In this document: positions 11,201 to 22,200 of the stretch, in pieces
Numbering within the stretch: the stretch's first letter is position 1
Layout: the number at the start of each line of letters is the position of its first letter
NCBI GenBank assembly: GCA_900088475.1
Contig: FLMG01000540.1
Coordinates: 1-64,000, forward strand
DNA from: Hyphochytrium catenoides
Taxonomy: Eukaryota > Sar > Hyphochytriomycetes > Hyphochytriales > Hyphochytriaceae
DNA length: 64,000 nucleotides
Direction: 5' to 3'
The notes under the pieces: model-generated
Database searches by the model: none
What the model was told of the DNA's origin: nothing
What the model saw: only the letters and a program-made list of their open reading frames with translations
Program-made: the position numbers and the translations under genes

Positions 11201-14200
11201 GAGGCAGGAGCTCCCGCTAAGGAGGGGATTGATGGAGAGACATGATGAAAGGTGCTCCCTAACCGGTTCATCTGCTTAGAAGAAGGAAGAGGGAACAATG
11301 GTCCTCCAGAGGCTTCCACGACGTCCGTCATTTCCCATCGTCCGGAGCACACACTGACAGAGAGTGGAGGAAGCTCCTCTACTAAGAGCTCCCTGGTAGA
11401 AAAGATTCGAAGGGTGTACTTCCTCTCAACACCTGGAATCTTGGTGCAGGGAACAATTATGTAAGACTTTGACGGAGAGAGAAGGATCCCCTCGCTCGTG
11501 ACCTCGGCCAGCGGCCGACGAGGTGCATACCGATGAAGTGCCGAGTCAGCAATAACCTCTGCGCACTCCATAATGTGACTGCGCTTCATCCATTTGTCTT
11601 CTCCTTCTCGTGCTACTCCGTCACGTTCTGTTCCCCCTTTTCCTTGTTGGCTGCTCTTCCCTACTTCTGTTTCATCTTCTCCTTTATTTCTTCCCTTACC
11701 ACCATGCCTGTAAGCGCTACCTTCTCTCATTTCATGCACAGTAAAGCCTACGGTGATGTAGCTGTTATTCTCTCTTCCTCCTCTTGACCGCTTGTCCTCG
11801 TCTCGGTCTCCTCGCCCTCTCTTGTGCTGGATCAGAGAGATAAAGACTGTGGCTGCCTTTTTCATAGGAGCGATCCGGTACTGAGGGTTGCAGAACCATC
11901 GGGACTCACCGTCCGGAGTGAAGTGTCTTCCTTTCGCGGTTTGCACTGGCGCCGAGCCATCAACTACAGGATAAGCAAATGGTACACTTCTCTTGTCGTC
12001 TCTGTGAGACCATTCAGGCAAACGAGGCGATGGGAAGGTAACAGAGGAGAAAGCAAGAAAGTTAAACGAAAAAAAGTGAGAGAGAAGAGAGAGAGAAACG
12101 AGGAGAGCGCACGGGCGCGCCAACGCGATATATAGAGAGAGGCTGCGGACAGGAAAGCAATTTATGGGGGTCAAAGGCCAAAAAAGTAAGAGCGCTTGAA
12201 GCCAGAAGGGCCATACTACTCAGCTAACAGAGCAATGACACCCCATGTTGGCAAGCACCCCAGGCATGAAGTTGCCTCATGCTGAAACAGGTCACAATGT
12301 TATTCGAGCGAAAGATGCATAGAAGAAGATCATTCCATACGGCCGTCAGGATGACGACCGAAGCGAGACAAAAGACCAGTGGAGAGACCAAGCAGCAGTG
12401 TTAGTTAGTTCACCTTTGATGAGGGGTCAAGGGAGAAGGCAACTCCTGGGAGTTACTATTATTGCTTGAGGATGCTCCTGCGCCACCTACAGGGAGTAGC
12501 GAGTCCTTCATTGCTTCAGACATGAGGCGGGACGTGGGGCGCATGGGTCGCCCTCCTCCAGCTCCTCCAAGGAGAGATGGAGGAAGTGCGTTCGACGCCA
12601 GCGAGGAAGAAAAAACAGACGAGGAAAAGGCTTTCGTTGGCCCTCCTGCCGCCGTTCGTCCTTTCCATTCCCCATTCACTGCATACTGAATGAAGCTCCC
12701 GTCTCTGAACATCCTGCAGATATGCAGCGTTCCAAAATGCAAACAGAAGTCGTTCCATGTCATCCAGAAGGAAGCTCCTGGGCTCGCCGTGTCCACCTTC
12801 ATAGAGGAAGGAGAGGGGACTGAAGAAGAGCTCTTGTCATTGCCAATCTCGCCCTCGTCCCCTGGTGGATGCAGATGAAACGAAGTGGTAGGGAGGACAT
12901 TAAGTGATGGCGTAACAATGTCAGACATGAAAGAGTCATCAAGAGGAGGCCACATGAAAAGCACGTCTTTTCCTTCTCTCTCTGCTTCTTCCCTCTTACT
13001 TGTCCGGAACAATCCTCTAATATGCTCCGCCTTTCCCCTTGTTGGTGCAGTGACATTTACTCTACACCCTTCTTGTTGACACTTTTACTCCTGTGCCCGA
13101 CAAATTCATGTTGTCTCGCCCCGACTAACCTCCCTGCAGCTCATGGGCAATGTCTGGAAAGTTTCCCCAGGCAGGGTCGCCCTCACACCACATCCCTCGC
13201 CAGCCTCCTTCGGCGTAAACGTTCCGCAACCGTACGAAACGATGATTTCCAAACGTCTTTACCTGAAAAATGGACCGAGGAACAAAAGAGCTTGAGCGAG
13301 ACGTTGGGCGATCAAGAATGGGAACGTGGTGCCTAAAGATCGTGAAAGGTACTGAGGTGTCTAGAGGGGATCTTTAGAGGCCAATAACAAGCCATGTCAA
13401 CCACCGACGAAGACAAAAAGAAAACTTCAGTGATAGAAGATCCGGGCTGTTATGCCTACATTGACTACGTGGTAAGGCCTGTTCGGTAGTATGCCGTCAA
13501 AGTCATCTCCAAGAAGAGAGGAAGAGAGGGGCGAGAGACTCTCACTCTGTGGATTAGTTGCGAGGATAAGATCCATGGCCTCAAGCCGATTCTCGAGCTC
13601 TGACACGAGTTCCTTGGTTATCCTACAGCGAGTAGAACGAGGCAAACAATGGGAGACAGTATGATAAAACCGTCAACCATCGGAAGGCCGGAAAGAGAGT
13701 TTGCAACAACGCTCAGAAAGGATAGAGAGGAGTCAGCGACTCCAGAGCTGCAAGCAACTTTGTCGACATTTCATATGCAACAGGAGACAAGAAGAGGTCT
13801 TACAGCCAGAGCCACGGAAGGACTAGTAACGAAGAGTAAGCAAGATTATGAGGTTGGTCTTCCCTGATCCTCTTCTTTCTACTACGCGTATCGTTATGCC
13901 CGTCTCTCTTTCCTTTCTTACAATTCTCTTTGAACCCCTGATAGATGTTACACATATCTCACATACAGCATCTCCTTGATTCTGGGTTCTGTCAGGTCCA
14001 CGGTCTGTACCGCTCCGCCAGTAAGGCATGTTAGGGCCTCTGCTGTTCCCAGGGCCAAAACTGCCTCATACCCGCCTAGAGCCTTTGCCAACGCTTTCTC
14101 TATCAATGGGAGCCAGAATTCTGATTGAATGACGCAGCGCGAGAAGAGCTGCAGCAATGAGATATCCGGGAAGAAGGAAGGGAAATGATGATCGTAAGGC

Positions 14201-15213
14201 TATCTTCTGCGATGGACAGGAGGTAGGTAGGAGATGACATAGAGTCATGCCAAGGAGAATCTCTTTTGCGCTCAAATGGTGAAGGTAGACCAGGATTGTA
14301 GTGTCTGACAGTAAAGCAGCAGGGCAACTGTATAGAAGAGTTATCTGGGCACTAGAGGCAAGAGAAAAGAATAGGAAAAGCGAGAACAGCAGAACATCCA
14401 ACTAGGCGCCTATCAGCTACTTCCTCCTCTTCGTTACCGGTGTCAATTTGCCGTTTTCTGCCTCCAATTTGCATGGCAGCAGGCTGTCGGTGACTACCTC
14501 CTCCCAAGCCCCTGCATTGAAGAACCTGCAGGAAATAGATCCTTCGGACAACACTGAGGAAGGGGTAGAGAGGAGGATCTCTTCAATCAAGTTCAATGGA
14601 TGTCCGGTGATAGCTCCAAGCACCCCTATAACGGCGGCAGCGCTGGGCTCCAATCCCAACGCCAAGCGGCTGCGGTGATACTCTCCTACAAGGAAAGCAG
14701 ACAGGCAGGGACATCAAGGAGTGCTGACTACTGAGTCGTCTGGAAGAGGACCACTATAATAAGAGCAGACGGACGTTGAGAGGGCTTCTGAGAGGAGGAC
14801 TAACCCTTAATGGATGACAACAGATGAAGGAATTATCATGGAAACTGCGATGACGAGGACGGAGAAACAGGAGAGAGCATGAGAAGGTCATCCTTGCAAT
14901 TACCTTCAAACAGACAAGCGCCCTCACTGATCTCATGCGGTCTCTTCCATACAATAGACTGAGATGGAGGAAGGTAGCTGGGAGGATTGCGGGGATCCGA
15001 ACACAGAGAATGAAGAAGGGGCGGAAAGGATGCATCGGCGAAGAAAGTAGGTAGAACGCCGCCTCCCAGGGCGTCAGGTGCCCTAAACTCAATGGATTTG
15101 CTAGTTGCTCGCGACCTGCTGCGCGGCCTCGTCTCCGTGTTGGACATTGCCTCTACATCTCCTCCTCCTTTCTCTGAGCCACTTTGTCTCTTCTCTGCTC
15201 CTGCAGCTATCAT
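8231..15213 (-). CDS. Catalytically dead calpain-like protein with three domain-III modules
   Basis: A many-exon gene. Calpain (CysPc) landmarks occur in order: FFADASFPP...VWKRPHEIS (about 15050-14920), RFFNAGAWEEVVTDSLLP (about 14500), FWLPLIEKALAKALGGYEA and LTCLTGG (about 14100-14010), GILPNRPYHVVNV (about 13500), RLRNVYAEGGWRGMW (about 13220) and SFWMTWNDFCLHFGTLHICR (about 12720). In active calpains the catalytic Cys sits in GDCWFLAA; here the aligned segment is PSAAAVIGVLG. The catalytic His is Arg (NRPYH). Asn of RN is kept. Three calpain C2-like (domain III) modules follow, starting near GEWKGRTAAGG (12.67 kb), GRWEMTDVVEASGG (11.34 kb) and GEWNESLAGGS (9.1 kb). The first two contain long Ser/Pro-rich insertions. 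The last exon (8349-8231) ends the third module (YLIIPSTFEAG). The protein probably acts as a scaffold or regulator. The 5' end is unresolved: further exons may reach an ATG at 16087. Confidence 0.8.
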
Positions 15214-16087
15214 GGTACCTCTCGTCTATGGGTTCTAGCAAGTAGAACCTTTGACGATGGACTCTTCTACGAAGAAGTACCTGATGATAGACGAGGTAAG
15301 AAGAGGACAAATGATGAAGAGAAAATGCGAAGTGTGGATTTGACTGTTTAATCCAGTCTCTTGCCGCTTATCTTTAATTGTCAAACAGGATGACGTAACG
15401 AGGAGCAGGGATAACCAAGAAGAAACAGTGGCAAGGCCGAAAAGTCAGAGTGAGTATATGAAGTGGCTAATGTTTGTTTCCTCCTCACTTACTTTCTATC
15501 CTTCTTCGCCTAAATCAAGTGCCGACAAGTCCTCCTCCTTCCACCATCTCTGTTCGCTTTACCCAGATGCATTGTCACCTTTCTGCTCACCGTCTTTGCG
15601 TCTTGCTCAAGTTGATAGAGACTGTCCTGGCTGGGACGATGACTGACAAATGGCCGCGAGGACTGGCAAAGCACCAGGAGGAGGAAATCGTCGAGCAGGC
15701 CAGTCGGCAGGCGTCGGCAGGCCACCGCGGCCAAACCCAGTGATAGTACAAGTACATAGGTCCTGGTGCCGCGATGATCCGAGAGAGAGATGAAAGAGAG
15801 ACAGAGAAAAGAGGGAGAGATCGCAGGGAGAAAGACTGGGACATAACTCGGAGAGAAGAAGAGACAGAGGGAGAAACGTGAGAAGAGCCAGGAAGCTCAC
15901 GAGAGAGAGAGGAAGAGAGAGAGAGAGAAAGAGAGAGATAAAGAGGCATGTAGGTTGAAAGGACACTGGAGGAGGGACGCCACCTCTTGATACCTTTCAC
16001 CTTAATCGAAACGTCCGGCAGACCGCTAACGTACGTAACAAGGATTGCCTTGCCGTTACCGGTCTCTGACCCATTGGCTGACACCAT
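15214..16087 (-). other. Probable 5' exons of the calpain-like gene and a GA-rich tract
   Basis: An ATG at 16087 opens MVSANGSETGNGKAILVTYV and runs to a GT donor at 15993; other exon-like pieces lie at about 15677-15605 and 15300-15240 (LLRRRVHRQRFYLLEPIDE). I could not join them in one frame, so their assignment to the calpain-like gene is inference. Positions 15780-15945 are a purine-rich GAGA microsatellite-like tract (pyrimidine-rich on the coding strand), probably intronic. Confidence 0.4.
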
Positions 16088-16494
16088 CAATCAGAAAGGC
16101 AACAGCCAAACTATCGACAGACACTCTGGACGGAGGCGGCGGAGCGAGAGAGAAGAAGAGCTTTCAGGCCTTTTGGGAGAGATGAAGCGGCAGAGAATCG
16201 CACTGCTCTGCCCCATCAACCCCAAGGTTTATTAGAGATCTCCAGAGCGGTGTAGTTACGTCTTCTTTCTTCCGTTGACACACAGAGAAAGAGCTCAGTT
16301 GACTGCCGCATAGTAGCTGTCAGCCTACCTTGTCACTCTGTGTATCGCTGACCTGGGAAAGGCACTTAGTCCAAGACTTGTCTGCGGCCCACATCAACGA
16401 ACATAGGCTATCTCCTGGTGGGACATTGTAGGCATCTCCATTAAAGTACCTTGCCGCTGTTCACCTCAGCTGGTGATCAAGAGTTCGATCGACA

Positions 16495-18818
16495 ATGGCG
16501 ACTGCTTTGAAACGCTGCGTCATCCGTCCGCGTCCCGCGGTTAGCCGAGCTGCTTTACTTCCGCTGAGGAGAAGGCTCCTAGAAATCTCCTTTTCCTCGA
16601 ACACACCAAGGTAGGCAGGACCTTTGTCTGTTTCCGTTATACGGCCACCCTTGCCTGATTGATGGGATACTCTTCAGCTCCATAGCACCATCAAGGGGCT
16701 TCGCTACGGGTGAACATGAAAGAAACAGCACGACCACATCAAAGAGGATACTATTAGGCGTGACAAAGGAAGAAGGACAGATGAAGAAGTGGAGAGCAAA
16801 ACTGAAGCTGGAAAATGGGACAGAAGTGGACGGAGGACTTCATTGGACAGAGGTAACACGCTTTGCTGTATTGTTATCCACTGCAAGCATGCCCCTTCTG
16901 CATGCCGAAGCCGCTCGTCCTTAATTTAATCTCTATCCAAGGAATAGATCTTCATTCTATCTCTCCTCCTTCGTATTGCGAATCCTGTCCTTTCCTTTTT
17001 GCCCTCATCTATCCTTCTTCTTCAATTGATGGACCTGAAGTCTCGCGCTATAACTTCCTCCTCTTCCGGCCTGGCTCAGGAGCTTCCTTCCTGTTCCCCT
17101 GTTTTTGCAATCAATATTGCTTCAATGCTTAGCCTGCTAACTCCTTCTTCTCTATCCCAACAGGAAGACGCAGCTCGCGCCTATGATAAGCTGGTGCTGA
17201 TGTTGGTGGGGCCTGCGGCTCCAAGAAACTTTAACGATTACGATAATCTTCCAGTTCCAAGTCGACGTTCGTCAACTAAAAAGAACGATACTACAAAGAA
17301 GGATGCAATGTGGCAACCTCCGAGCAAGACGCGGAAGAACTGGATTGAAGTGAAGATGAGGTTCGTCTAGTAGCTTCATTTTACGTCTTGCGATGCAGGC
17401 ACACACCTCCTAAGTATTAGTGCCTGCCCTTCTGTTCTTCTTTCTTCCTCGCTCCCATGGTCGTCCATCTCTCTTATTGCTCTTACTGGGTTGCATTCTC
17501 CCTTCTTTACTGCCTAGCCTTTGCTGGTTACTAGTAAATGGCCTCTGCCCTTGAATAGCTTGCATGGCTTTTCTTCCACTGCATGCAAAGGCAAGATAAT
17601 CTGTCCCCTACTGTCATCGGGCGCTGTGCTCCGACAACGCGGATCAGGCTCATCTACTCATTCTAGTATTTCTCAAGTCAGCTTGTCCTTGCTTGTTGGG
17701 ACCTATCGCCAGCAGCCTCCTCCTCCATAGATTGACTTTGACCATGTGTTCTCATTTCTGTCTTGGTGTTAGGGTGCCCCTGACTGCGGAGGAGGTGGTC
17801 TATGCACTTGAAAAGGAGAATGGCCAAGACATTTTTGTCCTTGATCTCACAGGCCGTTCAAATCTGGCCGACGCAATGATCTTTGTCACTGGCAACAGCC
17901 ATTTGCATCTGATGAGAATGGCGGATATGCTCGTAGATGCGGTAGGTGGTTGTGACTGCAGTTTGAGCGACGTTACTCTCATTGAGAGCAGTGATGGTGC
18001 TATCTAATTTGCGAATACTCTCTGTGTAATGACTGTAACATTTCCTTTCCCCGTGCGGAAGGGCATCGCCGACTCTCCACCATACTTACGTACCGATATC
18101 TCAACTGTGATCTGTGCCAGCTCAAGGCTCGGCGTATTCGCCCAGTGGGCATGAATCCAGGAGTGGAAGGACGAGATTGCGATGACTGGATGATCGTGGA
18201 TTGCGGAAACTTAGTGGTTCAGATTTTCAATGCCAGTAAGCAAGAGAGAGTTGGGAATTGACGGGGAAGCGTATGTTGAGGACGTTAACCTTCTGTACGA
18301 ATTGAGATGAGGAGGGCAAAAGGATGGAGGGGACCGAGGTAGAAATGTAGCGACTAAAGACTCTTTCGTATTGTAGGGAAGAGGAAGGCTCTCAACTTAG
18401 AGGAGCACTGGAGCAAGATGAGGGATGGGGTAGACTTATGCGAAGGAATGACGCATGATGAGTTTCTGGATGCATATCCGCTTCCAGATGACGGAGGTGA
18501 GGCTATCGCATGGCGCTGGTCATCTTTTCCAAGCCTGTCGTCCTCTTTTCGTTTTATGTTGCTACTGGTACTTTAATGGTACTTGGACAGCTGAAACCGG
18601 TACAGATTCACTGACTCCTTCTTGTGTGCATCTGCCCCACTGAAGACTATGAGGGGATTGAGTTGACAGAAGAAGATTTGTTAGCGCTCGAGGAGGACGA
18701 GGACTGGACGTTGGACGTGAAGGAATCGTCCTCGCCGTCACACTCCGCGCCTAAGCCTGCAGCTCTTGTAAGTCGTGAGCAGAAAGAAAAGCCGAAGACC
18801 AGCCAAGGCCGTCGGTAG
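16495..18818 (+). CDS. AP2 domain fused to organellar ribosome silencing factor RsfS/Iojap
   Basis: Seven exons (16495-16610, 16678-16852, 17164-17360, 17773-17945, 18062-18235, 18377-18496, 18646-18818) can be joined without a frame break. The N-terminus is Arg/Ala/Leu-rich without acids for ~25 residues, a mitochondrial-type presequence. Exons 2-3 encode one AP2/ERF-like domain: GVTKEEGQMKKWRAKLKLEN then EDAARAYDKLVLMLVGPAAP and NF. Exons 4-6 encode RsfS: EEVVYALEKENGQDIFVLDL, FVTGNSHLHLMRMAD, VEGRDCDDWMIVDCGNLVVQ and ALNLEEHW. RsfS binds uL14 of the large subunit and blocks subunit joining; here it would act in an organelle. The acidic tail (EEDLLALEEDEDW) is extra. The weakest joint is the donor at 17361 (GAG|GTTCGT) that links AP2 to RsfS; an in-frame Met at 17744 leaves open two separate genes. 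Family calls are firm, the fusion moderately so. Confidence 0.75.
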
Positions 18819-19298
18819 TATAGGCCCAACACTCGCGGATGTATGAATTTGTTGCTGTATAATATTGATAATGAAGGAATGGCACAAGAGCCCGCTGCTA
18901 CCCTTCCTCTAAAGCAATAAGATCGACTTCTCGAACGATACTGGCCGGTTGTCTTGGGACAGAGAGTCATAAATAGAAGGAAAAGAAGGTGTGAATGGCC
19001 GCAATCTATTTCTTCATCAGAAAATGGCATGGTACGAAGTGGCACGCTCGCTGCCACAAACCGGGGAGACAAGCACCACACCAAATACCCATACTCCGGA
19101 CTGCCGTAGTAGATGCCTATCGTTGGCATTGGCTTTCCGGTTCGATGCCAAGTACTCTCTGTAGCTCCTGAACTGAGCATGGTGACCCTTGCTTCTGCTT
19201 TCTAAAAAGCCACCTACACTTCAATGGTGGACGACTGCTTGATGCCCTATGCAGTGGCACTTTGAAAGAGGTTGAATCCTAACTAACACAGCTACTCT
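18819..19298. other. Convergent spacer, nothing recognised
   Basis: Tail-to-tail spacer between the AP2-RsfS gene and the multi-IQ gene. No gene found; it should hold the two 3' UTRs and polyadenylation signals. Confidence 0.5.
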
Positions 19299-22200
19299 CT
19301 ACTTCATAGCGGCCTCCACTTGCTGAAGTTCTCTGGCACGTAGGACTGAAGGAAGATTGCGTCGCATTCGTTGTTTCCTTTTCTCGGCTTTAGCTAGATT
19401 GGTTGCGGCTTCTGCGATAATGTCTTCCTCCTTGTTGTCCTCGGGCCCCGTCATTGCATCTTTGGACAGAGTAGTTGAATCTTTGCCCTGCCCTAGAAGC
19501 TTTATCCCTTTGTCCTCGTCGATGTTACGGTCCTCAGGCTTATCCCCGACTCCGTCTGAGATCCTATACTCTCTTGCTGGCTGATTTCTTGATGCAAAGA
19601 GTTTGCTGCTGAGCAGTTTGTCTCCCGAAGTAGACCGTAAGAGGCTTGCGGATCTTCCCTCAGGTACCTTCTTCTCATAATTTGCGTTCCTGTCCTTCGT
19701 AATTTCTCGATTGTTCTCAGAAGACTTGACGCCGTGAGAGCGCTCTATCTCCTGATGTGGGCCCTCTCGTCTCGTACTCTTTCTCATTCTGTGCTCGAAG
19801 TCTTGGCGCTGTCTTCTCAGTCTTTTTATTATTAAGGCTGCTTGAGAGCCAGCGGACTGAGCAGAAGAGATCGTGGGCGGCGGATGGTGAAGCTTGTGCG
19901 AGACTGAGTGTCTGCCATCTTCCTGAGCTGGGTCTCCTTGCTCTTCTTGGTTAGATTGAAGTCGAGCTTCTGGATTTGCACTTGTGTCCGATTTTTCTTC
20001 TGAGCCACTTGCTGTCACGATGGGGGCGAGCTCCAAAAGCTTCCGAAGTGAGTTTCTATGGTGTATGAGGTACAAGGCTTCTGCTCGCGCTCGGACTCCC
20101 CGCCACCAGCTCTGCAGTTTAATTAAGCTCTGTAAGCGGCCAAGGACGAGCCGAAGTAGAAGGGTAGTTGGGAGTACAAGTTAGCTGGGACGGATAAGAA
20201 GCAGTATACATAAGACAAGAGGAGAGGACGGCGGCAAACATGATGGATCCAAAGTCCTTGGCTTTTATAAATAACGGCGCAGAGCACCATGAAGCGAAAG
20301 GCAAGGCAAGATTCGTTTGACAAGATTGGAAGGTTCTTCTCAGACCAACGACAGTGATGAGGGACCCCATTTCATTGCTTGGACAGAATTTTCTCTCTGT
20401 CTCTACCTCTTTCTTCCGCTGGCACAGCTCATAGACTTTGTCCTGGAAGACTCGCCCACGCCACCACCGCTGCAGCTGGAAAGATCAGAGACAAGGAGAG
20501 AAATATTAACAATGGGAAGCAGATACCATCTGAATTTCCAGGACTGCGCAAGTAGCTAAAGGATGTATAGAGCTGTCACAATGCTAATGAGTACGCGGCG
20601 ACTGACAGAAGGTCGATCGAACAAAAAGCGGCAGATGTAAAGGCTGAAAGGAATGGCAGAGAGATGTAGCCTCCGAACTTTCGAGAGGCACTCAGGATGT
20701 TGATAGAGGAGAGATACCTCAAAAGAGAAACACACAGATCCACAATAGGACGGTAGAGATAAAGTGCAAGAGTCCAAAGGGAACTAGGGTTCAAGGCAGA
20801 CTTAATGACAGGAAGCGGGTCACCCTACTTTTGTCGCGGCCATAGCTTTCCTATACTTCGTATCAGCCTGGAAGCTCGCTCTGAGGTAAGAAGTGAGAGC
20901 CCGAGATTGAATCCCACGCCACCAGCTTTGCAGAGTGACCGCGGCTCTTCGTTTCTTCTGCCTCACCCACCATCCTGAGAGAAAAATGGCAGATGTAGCA
21001 CACTGCTGCAGTCTTGACGATAGAGAAACGACGTGAGTGGAATGCTATCAGTTGTGAGGCAGAGTATTTTGTCTAAAGTCTTAGATGGCGTAGTTGAAAT
21101 AGAAGATTGTGGAAAAAGGGTTATCTGTCAGCTGTCTTCCCAAACCAAATGCGGTGACGCTATAGAGAAAAACGAGAGCCACCTCGCAAAGCCACATCAC
21201 AAAGCGCTGCGGTAGGTCTAAGCACAGCAATCTAAAGACCAACCTCTTGGCTGCTCTCCGCTGATGATAGTGCCTGGCAGTCAGGAGCTTGAATTGAGAC
21301 ACCTGCAGGGCAGCCTGAGGCGTACGAAGGCTGCGAACTCGTGCGACCTCCCTCATCCTTATAAATAGCTGGTAGAAAGAGAGCTGAGACCTCAGCTGGA
21401 TCTGAAAAGAGCGATTGTCAGAGCAAACGTCATTTGTCACATCACGACACGAAGTGGACCTTCCGGACAAGTCGCATTCCTGAAAAAGAGAACTCGCAGA
21501 AGAGGGAGAAAGAGCAGAGAAGAGGGGAAAGAGTTTGCCAGCATCGAGCCCCCATGACCCGCAGCTTCCTTTTTGTTCCTTACCCTTCGCCACCACTTTT
21601 GTACTTTGACCGCAGCGTCGACTCTCTTCTGATAGAACTCACGCCGGGCCATGGAGAGAGAGGACGGTGAGGACTGTTGCTGTTGCTTTTTCCTCTGAGG
21701 GGCGTTCCTAATGATCCCCTAAATAATACCAGGGAACAGCAAGTAAACATAAGAAAGCAGCAGTTAAAGGTCTCTGGATGATAGGTATCTGGTAAGAATT
21801 AGTTTGTCTAGAGACCGAGACAGAAATGAGGGTGTGTGTGAGGGAGAGACACATTCAAAAAGAGAGAGAAAGAGGAAGAAATAGAGAAAGAGGAAGAGCT
21901 GTGAGGCGGAGAGAGAGGGGTGGTTCAAGCAGATAGGACCCTATCAAGAAGGCGGAAGGAAGTGCTAGTAGAGCCAACTGTGACAATAAGACAGAACTCG
22001 CCTCCACGGGTGACTACTAAGTTTCATCTTACCAAGACTCGTCGATGCTGAGCCTTGCCTGCCGTTGAGATTGGTGAACCACCATTCATGTCTCCGGACG
22101 CAGCTTCCTTAGGAGACGAAGTGCCGTGAAGTCCATTCTCTTCTGTGCGTGGATGGTCATCCTGTACGGCGGCACAGTTAGTGAAGAGAACGAACTTTAC

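Noticed and set aside
15780..15945. GAGA tract considered as a coding Arg/Glu repeat
   Set aside because: It is a simple-sequence tract with no stable frame on either strand joining neighbouring exons.
18647..19180. 177-codon minus-strand frame
   Set aside because: Its 3' part is antisense to the last RsfS exon and the rest falls in a convergent spacer; no family resemblance.
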